Assembly (NCBI GenBank): GCA_019312705.1
Contig: JAFDCW010000094.1
Coordinates: 1-9,467, forward strand
Origin: Deltaproteobacteria bacterium
Lineage (GTDB): Bacteria > Myxococcota > Polyangia > Polyangiales > B10-G4
Direction: 5' to 3'
DNA length: 9,467 bases
The notes beneath the pieces are model-generated. The model made no database searches. It saw nothing but the letters and a program-made list of their open reading frames with translations, and was not told the DNA's origin. Positions 1 through 4,555 of the stretch are shown here, piece by piece. Positions within the stretch are counted from its first letter, which is position 1. Each line of letters opens with the position of its first letter. Both the position numbers and the translations under genes were made by a program.

Positions 1-188
1 GTCCCGGTCGCGAGGTCGAGGACCCGGGCGCCGCGCGGCAAGGCTAGGGCGCGAACCGCCTTCTTGCGCCAGCGTCGATCGATGCCGAAGGAGACGACGC
101 GATTGAGCAGATCGTAGCGCCGAGCGATGCGGTCGAACATCGCCCCGCTGCCGCCCCGGACCGTGATGGCTTGGTTATTGGACGCCAT
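1..188 (-). CDS. ubiE: UbiE/MenG-family quinone C-methyltransferase, N-terminal part (cut by window edge)
   Basis: The family uses S-adenosylmethionine to methylate the ring of demethylmenaquinone (or the ubiquinone precursor), the last or a late step of quinone synthesis, in the cytoplasm or at the membrane face. Only the first 62 codons lie in the window. They show the family's N-terminal signature, [14 protein letters not shown] at residues 17-30 followed by [10 protein letters not shown] at residues 33-42. SAM motif I begins with VLDLATG at residues 56-62, where the window ends. ATG at 186-188 is chosen because GGAG on the minus strand (CTCC at 196-199) sits 7 nt upstream and the signature starts at the usual distance. 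The gene begins 3 bp after the polyprenyl synthase stop codon, so the two are almost certainly co-transcribed. In a deltaproteobacterium-like host menaquinone is the likelier product, but the sequence alone does not separate MenG from UbiE. Confidence 0.9.
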   Translation of the reverse strand, partial: MASNNQAITVRGGSGAMFDRIARRYDLLNRVVSFGIDRRWRKKAVRALALPRGARVLDLATG

Positions 189-191
189 GGG

Positions 192-1280
192 TCAGCTCCG
201 ACGCTCGACGACGGCCGCGGCGACCGTGGCCAAGGCTCGGGTCGCGGGGGTATCCGGAAGCGTATCGAGGCGGGCCACCGCGCTGGCGATCCTCCCCTCG
301 GCCATGGCTCGGCAGTCCGCGAGGGCTTCGGTACGTTTGACGGCAGCGAGGACGCGGCCGGCCGCCGCCGAATCGACGCTCGCCTCGGGGGGAGAGCTAG
401 CGATGGCGGCGAGATCGACCGCGACTTCGGGGGCCCGCTCGAGGGCGACGATCAAGGGCCAGGTCATCTTGCCTTCACGCACATCCGCGAAGAGCGCCTT
501 GCCCGTCGCGCCGGCATCCCCCGCGAGGTCGAGGAGATCATCGACAGCCTGGAAGGCGACGCCGATGTCCATCCCGTAGGCCTCGAGGCATGCCGCGTGC
601 TCGGGGGAGAGCCCCCCGGCGTTGGCGCCGGCGAGCATCACCCAGCGGAAGAGGGACGCCGTCTTGCCCTCGACGACCCGCAACCAGCCGTCGCGGTCGA
701 CGTCGAGGCGACCCCGGGACTCGAGCTGCAACGCCTCGGCTCGGATCATCTCGTCGATCACATCGAGCAGCGAACCCAGGGTCCCGGGGACGCCGGCCCG
801 GCGCACTCGCCGAAGGGCCTCGATGAGCAACCAGTCGCCAGCGAAGATGCTCGCCGCGTTCCCGAAGACCGTGCGCGCCGCCGGGGCGCCCCGCCGAACA
901 TCGCCGAGGTCGACGACGTCGTCGTGGAGAAGAGTCGCCGAGTGCACGAGCTCGGCGGCGACGGCGAGGTCGACACCGCGGTCGTCGAAGCCCTCACCGA
1001 CGCGGCTCGCGAGCATCACGCAGAGGGGTCGCATGCGCTTGCCGCCCCGGGCGAGCAGGTGCGCCGCGCTGTCGCGGACGACGTCGCCGGTCTCGAGCAT
1101 CTCCCCGAAGGACGTCTCGAACGACTCGAGGTCCTCGCGGAGGGAGAGCATCAGCTCGGTGAGCCGCCGCGCCAGACCCGTGTGCCCACGGTCCCCGGAA
1201 ACCCGCGAGAGTCGGTCCAGCACCTCACTGGGCGGCGGCGTCACCGTCGCCGTCGTCGTCGCCGCACTCGGATAGCCCAT
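192..1280 (-). CDS. Long-chain trans-polyprenyl diphosphate synthase (IspB/HepT type)
   Basis: This enzyme adds isopentenyl diphosphate units to an allylic primer to make the all-trans side chain of the respiratory quinone. The 362-residue protein has the expected length. It carries the first Asp-rich motif DDVVD (residues 120-124, in HSATLLHDDVVD), the GKR substrate-binding motif (80-82), GDWLL (149-152), EGKTASLF (204-211) and the second Asp-rich motif DDLLD (247-251). Ala115, five residues before the first motif, is small; short-chain synthases often have bulky aromatic residues there, so a long-chain product is inferred. The exact chain length cannot be read. The frame is open further upstream to about 1523, but ATG at 1278-1280 is preferred. 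It has a GGAG ribosome site 7 nt upstream, and the extra stretch would cross the promoter and palindrome. The quinone methyltransferase follows after 3 bp. Confidence 0.93.
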   Translation of the reverse strand: MGYPSAATTTATVTPPPSEVLDRLSRVSGDRGHTGLARRLTELMLSLREDLESFETSFGEMLETGDVVRDSAAHLLARGGKRMRPLCVMLASRVGEGFDDRGVDLAVAAELVHSATLLHDDVVDLGDVRRGAPAARTVFGNAASIFAGDWLLIEALRRVRRAGVPGTLGSLLDVIDEMIRAEALQLESRGRLDVDRDGWLRVVEGKTASLFRWVMLAGANAGGLSPEHAACLEAYGMDIGVAFQAVDDLLDLAGDAGATGKALFADVREGKMTWPLIVALERAPEVAVDLAAIASSPPEASVDSAAAGRVLAAVKRTEALADCRAMAEGRIASAVARLDTLPDTPATRALATVAAAVVERRS

Positions 1281-1287
1281 GCCGAGA

Positions 1288-1291
1288 CTCC
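1288..1291 (-). promoter_or_regulatory. Ribosome binding site that fixes the polyprenyl synthase start
   Basis: On the minus strand the sequence reads TTGGAGTCTCGGCATG, placing GGAG 7 nt before the ATG at 1280. No other candidate start in this frame between here and 1523 is both paired with such a site and downstream of the promoter, so this site selects the 362-residue product. Confidence 0.7.
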
Positions 1292-1294
1292 AAT

Positions 1295-1314
1295 CGTTCA
1301 AAAATACTTGAACG
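1295..1314. promoter_or_regulatory. Perfect 20-bp palindrome, likely repressor operator
   Basis: CGTTCAA (1295-1301) and TTGAACG (1308-1314) are perfect 7-bp inverted repeats around a 6-bp spacer, AAATAC. A further partial half-site TTCAA lies at 1324-1328. The element sits in a short AT-rich island in otherwise very GC-rich DNA. It starts immediately downstream of the leftward -10 box, across the expected transcription start. A dimeric repressor bound here would block the quinone operon. The same site could also affect rightward transcription of the methyltransferase operon. The arms loosely recall TTCAAA-type sites of TetR-family lipid regulators, but the regulator is not identifiable from this window. 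Confidence 0.6.
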
Positions 1315-1315
1315 T

Positions 1316-1343
1316 TGTATAGATTCAAAAGCGGTCCGGTCAA
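1316..1343 (-). promoter_or_regulatory. Sigma70-type promoter for the quinone operon
   Basis: On the minus strand TTGACC (1338-1343 on the plus strand, 5/6 match to TTGACA) is followed by a 16-bp spacer and TATACA (1316-1321, 4/6 match to TATAAT). Transcription would start near 1305-1309, inside the palindrome, giving a leader of about 25-30 nt to the polyprenyl synthase ATG. This is the only convincing consensus promoter I could read in the window. Confidence 0.6.
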
Positions 1344-1404
1344 GCCGCCTAAAAACGGCAACGTTGACGTAATCACCGGGCTTTTCGTGATGTATGCTGC
1401 CGCC

Positions 1405-2340
1405 ATGGAAGCCTGGCTCTTCGACGTTCTGGGGTGCCCCGCCCCGGGCTGTGACGGAAAACTCCGCAGCCCCAACGGACCGCCGCCCGTCCGTGACGGC
1501 ATCATCAGATGCCGCAAGTGCAAGGCGGACTACCCCGTCCTCGGTGGCGTGCCGATCCTCGTCCCTGCCCCCGAGGAGTGGGTGGCGGCGTACCGCGAGG
1601 CGGTCGTCTCGTCTCTGGCCGAAGCCCGGCGTCTGACCCGTCGCGCCCTCGAGGTGATCGACGCCTTCGCCGCTCAGGCGCCGCGGTCAGAGCCCCTACG
1701 CTTCGGAGACGACTGGGTTCCGAGCGAGGCGTCGGACACCGAAGCGCCGCGCCCGGCGGGCCTGGGGCCGGCGGCCAGCGCCCTCGACGACTTCCTCGAG
1801 TCGACCCGATCTCCGAGCCTGCCCGAACGTCTGCTCTCGATGCTCGGCCGCCGAAGCCTCGGCACGGTTCTCGAGTTGGGCCCCGGGGCCGGGACCCTCT
1901 CGCGACACCTGAAGCACCGGGCCAAGCGCCTGGTCGTCGCCGACCTTTCCCTGCGCGCGACCCTCCGGGCCCTCGCGGCCTGCAAGAAGGGACGCGGCGC
2001 CCCCGTCGCCGGCGCTGTCGTCGATGCGGAGGCCCTGCCCCTTCGCCGAGGGGCCGCCCGAACCGTCGTCGCCGCCAACGTGATCGACCTCCTGGACCAC
2101 CCCGCCGCTTTGTTGTCATCGGTCGCTGACGGTCTGACCAATCGGGGTCGCCTTCTACTCAGCACGCCGGCTCCTGGATTCGGCTTACCGGAAGGCGACG
2201 CGGCGATCCTCGATGGCGTCGTCGAACGGTCGGGGCTGCAGATCACGTCGGCCGAGGATGGCCTGCCCTGGGTGCGCGCTCATGGCCAGAGGCACTACGA
2301 GGTCTACCTGGTTCGGGCGATCGTCGCGGAACGCGCGTGA
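1405..2340 (+). CDS. Trm112-like zinc-finger / class I SAM methyltransferase fusion
   Basis: The 311-residue protein joins two parts. Residues 1-55 form a Trm112-like zinc knuckle: Cys11 and Cys16 (LGCPAPGCDGKL) and Cys36 and Cys39 (IIRCRKCKADYPVLGGVPIL). Residues about 140-310 form a class I methyltransferase of the type 11 kind. SAM motif I is VLELGPGAG (155-163), followed by an acidic strand end VVADLS (177-182) and a VDAEALPL segment. Residues about 60-135 are a helical, then flexible, linker. The substrate is unknown. Free-standing Trm112 proteins activate RNA and protein methyltransferases, whereas fusions like this one act on varied small molecules, lipids or macromolecules. ATG at 1405 is chosen because the zinc domain starts right after it; no good ribosome site is visible, and GTG 1387 and ATG 1390 are alternatives. 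The gene is divergent from the quinone operon and first of three co-directional genes. Confidence 0.82.
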   Translation: MEAWLFDVLGCPAPGCDGKLRSPNGPPPVRDGIIRCRKCKADYPVLGGVPILVPAPEEWVAAYREAVVSSLAEARRLTRRALEVIDAFAAQAPRSEPLRFGDDWVPSEASDTEAPRPAGLGPAASALDDFLESTRSPSLPERLLSMLGRRSLGTVLELGPGAGTLSRHLKHRAKRLVVADLSLRATLRALAACKKGRGAPVAGAVVDAEALPLRRGAARTVVAANVIDLLDHPAALLSSVADGLTNRGRLLLSTPAPGFGLPEGDAAILDGVVERSGLQITSAEDGLPWVRAHGQRHYEVYLVRAIVAERA

Positions 2341-3269
2341 CTTCGGGCGGGGGATTGCACGCGGCGATGGACGCGCCCCGGAGCGTGCTCATCGCGGGGT
2401 GTGGATACGTCGGAGCGCGCCTCGGCACCCTCCTCGCCGCCCGAGGTGATGTCGTGCTCGGCCTCCGGCGCAATCCGGACACGCTCCCCGATGGGATCAC
2501 GGCCGTGAAGGCCGACCTGTGCGCGCCAGAAACCCTCGTCGCGATCCCGACCGGCGTCACCGACGTGGTGATCACGACGGCCCCCGGCGGCGGCGACGAC
2601 GAACGGTATCGGCAGGCATACGTGCGGGGCCCGGAGAACCTGCTCTCGTTTCTCCGAGGCCGAGGAGACCCCGTCAGGCGGGTGCTCTTGACCACGAGCA
2701 CCGGCGTCTACGCCCAGACGGATGGCGATTGGGTCGATGAACGATCACCGACTGAGCCGACCCACTTCTCGGGCCAACGCATGCTCGAAGGCGAGGCGGT
2801 GATCGCGGCGGGTGAGTTTGAAAGCGTGGCCGTGCGCCTCGCGGGAATCTACGGCCCCGGCCGGACGCGCCTCATCGATCGCGTGAGGAGCGGTGAGGCG
2901 CGCGCGCCTCGTCAATCGCTCTGGACCAACCGCATTCACCGCGACGATTGCGCCGGACTGCTCGAAGCCCTCCTCGACCTCGACGCACCGCCGACCATGG
3001 TGATCGGGGTCGACCAGGAGCCAGCAGAGCTCGACGACGTGCAGCGCTTCCTCGCGGCTGAGCTTTCAGTCGCGGTCCCGCCAGCCCAAGATCCACCAGA
3101 GCCACCGGAGCCGGCGAAGGGTTCGATCGAGGCAACCGCGGGGAGGCGAACCCGGAGCAACAAGCGCTGCTCGAACGCCCTCGCCCTCGCCCTCGGCTAC
3201 CGCTTCCGCTTCCCTACGTACCGAGAGGGCTATCGAGCGATGCTGGCGGCCGAGGCCCACCGGCGCTAA
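2337..3269 (+). CDS. YeeZ-like atypical NAD(P)-binding SDR-family protein
   Basis: This is a Rossmann-fold protein of the NAD-dependent epimerase/dehydratase superfamily, closest in pattern to the YeeZ subgroup. Visible features are the nucleotide-binding loop GCGYVGARLG (21-30), TTSTGVYAQTDGDWVDE (119-135), RLAGIYGPGR (167-176), NRIHRDD (198-204) and the C-terminal SNKRCSN...GYRFRFPTYREGY (274-299). The classical Tyr-x3-Lys catalytic pair is absent; the equivalent place reads Phe144-x3-Arg148, as is common in this subgroup, so the reaction is unknown. Residues about 247-262 are a Pro/Glu-rich insertion before the conserved C-terminus. GTG 2337 overlaps the preceding stop by 4 bp (GTGA), suggesting translational coupling. 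ATG 2367 is a real alternative: it begins nearer the Rossmann strand, as family members usually do, and has a G-rich stretch 12 nt upstream. Confidence 0.82.
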   Translation: MTSGGGLHAAMDAPRSVLIAGCGYVGARLGTLLAARGDVVLGLRRNPDTLPDGITAVKADLCAPETLVAIPTGVTDVVITTAPGGGDDERYRQAYVRGPENLLSFLRGRGDPVRRVLLTTSTGVYAQTDGDWVDERSPTEPTHFSGQRMLEGEAVIAAGEFESVAVRLAGIYGPGRTRLIDRVRSGEARAPRQSLWTNRIHRDDCAGLLEALLDLDAPPTMVIGVDQEPAELDDVQRFLAAELSVAVPPAQDPPEPPEPAKGSIEATAGRRTRSNKRCSNALALALGYRFRFPTYREGYRAMLAAEAHRR

Positions 3270-3279
3270 ACACCGCTCT

Positions 3280-4245
3280 GTGCCCGACGACGACACCATC
3301 GGAGGCCCCCTCGGGGAGATGCTCGCGGAGCTGCCGCAGCTGCCAAACGAACGAGATCCGGCCGCCGTGGGTCCCGGAGAAGCAGTGCACGGCCGCGTGC
3401 TACCGGTCGAAACCGCCGAGGGCTCCGAGCTCGTAATGGCTTGCTGGCGCGACCCGGGAGGGGCCGCCGCCCTGCACGCCGCCCTGCGAGTGCGGATCGA
3501 GGGCTCATTGATCGGCGAACTCTCCCGGACCGCAGACGACCTGCGCGAAAACCCCAGCGCGCTCGTCGGCCTCCGCCTGGTGCTCTTCGCCGACGTGGCC
3601 GACGCCGGCGATGCGGTGAAGGCGTTTGGACTCTCACGAGCCGGCGCGGGGACCGGGGAGAGCCGGGCCGCAGTCGCCCGCCTGCGTCACGAAGCGAGCC
3701 TCTTCGGCGAATCGATCCCGGACGAGCCGGTCGCGATCTATGCCGGCCGGGCCGTGGTGACCGATATCGCCCGGGAGGTCGAAGCCGCCCTCGTGGAGAT
3801 GACCGGCGACGTGTGGGGCAAGAACCCGGGCGCTCCCTTTGCTCGCATGGCTCGCGCCTTCGCCGCGATCGAAGACGCCCGTCTATCGGCGGACTCGACG
3901 GCTGATTCTCGGGTCGTCCTGTCCGCGGACTTGGCAGGCGTCTCGGCGGCCGAGGAGCTGCTCTTCACCGAGCGCTCCGGCGTGCTCCGGTGGCTGCCCC
4001 CGCTGACCTTTCAAGCTCTCTGCGACCTGCTCGCGGTGGCGATCGCGCGATCCCTCGGACGCCAGGTGGACTGGGCCGAGACGGCCGCCGACGACACCGG
4101 GGTAGCCCCCCCTCCGATGATCCGCCTCGGCGGAAACGTACATGTGCCCCTCGCCCTCGAGGTGCTCCGCTGGGCGGTCATGCCGCGGCGCGTCGACGAA
4201 GAAGTGCCCAGCCTCTCAGAGTGGCTCGCCGGGACCTTTTCCTGA
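3280..4245 (+). CDS. Protein of unknown function
   Basis: I do not recognise a family. The frame (321 residues from GTG 3280) has the same high-GC third positions as its neighbours and follows the previous stop by 10 bp, so it is very probably the third gene of this operon. The product is acidic and rich in Ala, Leu, Arg and Glu. No signal peptide, long hydrophobic segment or cysteine cluster is visible, so it should be a soluble cytoplasmic protein. It alternates short strand-like stretches (ALRVRIEGSL, LRLVLFADVA, EPVAIYAGRAVVTDI) with amphipathic helices, and ends in a helical part (LTFQALCDLLAVAIARSLG, then LALEVLRWAVMPRRV). The start is uncertain: GTG 3280 has no ribosome site, while ATG 3319 (308 residues) has GGAGG 13 nt upstream, rather far. 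The last 30 bp overlap the convergent minus-strand gene. Confidence 0.72.
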   Translation: MPDDDTIGGPLGEMLAELPQLPNERDPAAVGPGEAVHGRVLPVETAEGSELVMACWRDPGGAAALHAALRVRIEGSLIGELSRTADDLRENPSALVGLRLVLFADVADAGDAVKAFGLSRAGAGTGESRAAVARLRHEASLFGESIPDEPVAIYAGRAVVTDIAREVEAALVEMTGDVWGKNPGAPFARMARAFAAIEDARLSADSTADSRVVLSADLAGVSAAEELLFTERSGVLRWLPPLTFQALCDLLAVAIARSLGRQVDWAETAADDTGVAPPPMIRLGGNVHVPLALEVLRWAVMPRRVDEEVPSLSEWLAGTFS

Positions 4246-4461
4246 TCTTCGCTGCGCCTTGGGGAGGCCACGGCCGGTCAACCGTTGAAGGATTCGCTGA
4301 AGATCATCGACCCGGATGTCGATGTATTCGACCACCCGGCCATAGAGCATGGCGGTCGGCACGTTGCGGCCACCGAGCTCGTCCTGGGTCTGCTTCAGGA
4401 CCCATAGAACCACCCGCTCCTCGCGAGTGAGGCCGTCGCGGACATCCGGGATACGGTCCAT
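4216..4461 (-). CDS. Small conserved-looking helical protein, possible regulator
   Basis: The 81-residue product is not firmly assigned. Its core, LTREERVVLWVLKQTQDELG (11-30), NVPTAMLYGRVVEYIDI (33-49) and RVDDLQRILQRLTGRGL (50-66), reads as three helices, the last two resembling the helix pair of a small winged-helix-like domain. The tail (67-81) is short, basic and Gly/Pro-rich. I infer a DNA- or protein-binding role at most. The frame continues upstream to ATG 4557, which would give 113 residues. I prefer ATG 4461 because the codons between 4462 and 4557 have clearly lower GC at third positions than the core, and the space would otherwise leave no divergent promoter region. Neither start has a clear ribosome site. 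The gene is head to head with the giant TPR gene and its 3' end overlaps the preceding convergent gene by 30 bp. Confidence 0.68.
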   Translation of the reverse strand: MDRIPDVRDGLTREERVVLWVLKQTQDELGGRNVPTAMLYGRVVEYIDIRVDDLQRILQRLTGRGLPKAQRRSGKGPGEPL

Positions 4462-4482
4462 CGGGCTCGCCACGGCGGCCTG

Positions 4483-4511
4483 AGCATAGCCCTCATTCCA
4501 TCCGAGATCAC
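4483..4511 (-). promoter_or_regulatory. Weak candidate promoter for the small minus-strand gene
   Basis: On the minus strand GTGATC (4506-4511) and TATGCT (4483-4488) are separated by 17 bp. The match is 3/6 for the -35 box and 4/6 for the -10 box. It would give a short leader to ATG 4461 and supports that start over ATG 4557. The call is weak. Confidence 0.25.
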
Positions 4512-4526
4512 TCTGGGTCGATCCTG

Positions 4527-4547
4527 TATCATGCGGACTCACTCCGC
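4527..4547 (+). promoter_or_regulatory. Candidate -10 box plus inverted repeat ahead of the TPR gene
   Basis: TATCAT (4527-4532) is a 5/6 match to a -10 box, though I see no good -35 box at 15-18 bp. Directly after it GCGGA (4533-4537) and TCCGC (4543-4547) form a perfect 5-bp inverted repeat around CTCAC, ending 8 nt before the ATG at 4556. It could be an operator over the start site or a small mRNA hairpin that limits ribosome access. The arrangement parallels the palindrome in front of the quinone operon, but the sequence is different. Confidence 0.35.
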
Positions 4548-4555
4548 GGGGGTTC

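Noticed and set aside
171..1322. Long plus-strand open frame (about 383 residues) opposite the polyprenyl synthase
   Set aside because: It is the antisense shadow of a gene with clear DDxxD motifs; its translation is low-complexity, Arg/Glu/Gly-rich, with no domain pattern, and arises from high GC.
1344..1359. GCCG / CGGC inverted repeat around an A-rich loop
   Set aside because: Only 4 bp of stem in GC-rich DNA and no T-run follows, so it is not a credible terminator or operator.
1364..1398. TTGACG (1364-1369) with TATGCT (1393-1398) as a rightward promoter for the methyltransferase
   Set aside because: The spacing is 23 bp, too long, and the -10 box would lie only 6 nt before the ATG. A rightward -10 at 1318-1323 (TATAGA) is possible but lacks a convincing -35.
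1281..1523. Upstream extension of the polyprenyl synthase frame (81 more residues)
   Set aside because: It would cross the promoter, palindrome and the divergent methyltransferase start, has no family resemblance, and ATG 1280 has a good ribosome site.
1505..2119. Minus-strand Arg/Gly/Pro-rich frame of about 204 residues
   Set aside because: Typical GC-rich shadow composition opposite the methyltransferase, whose motif I and zinc cysteines are clear on the plus strand.
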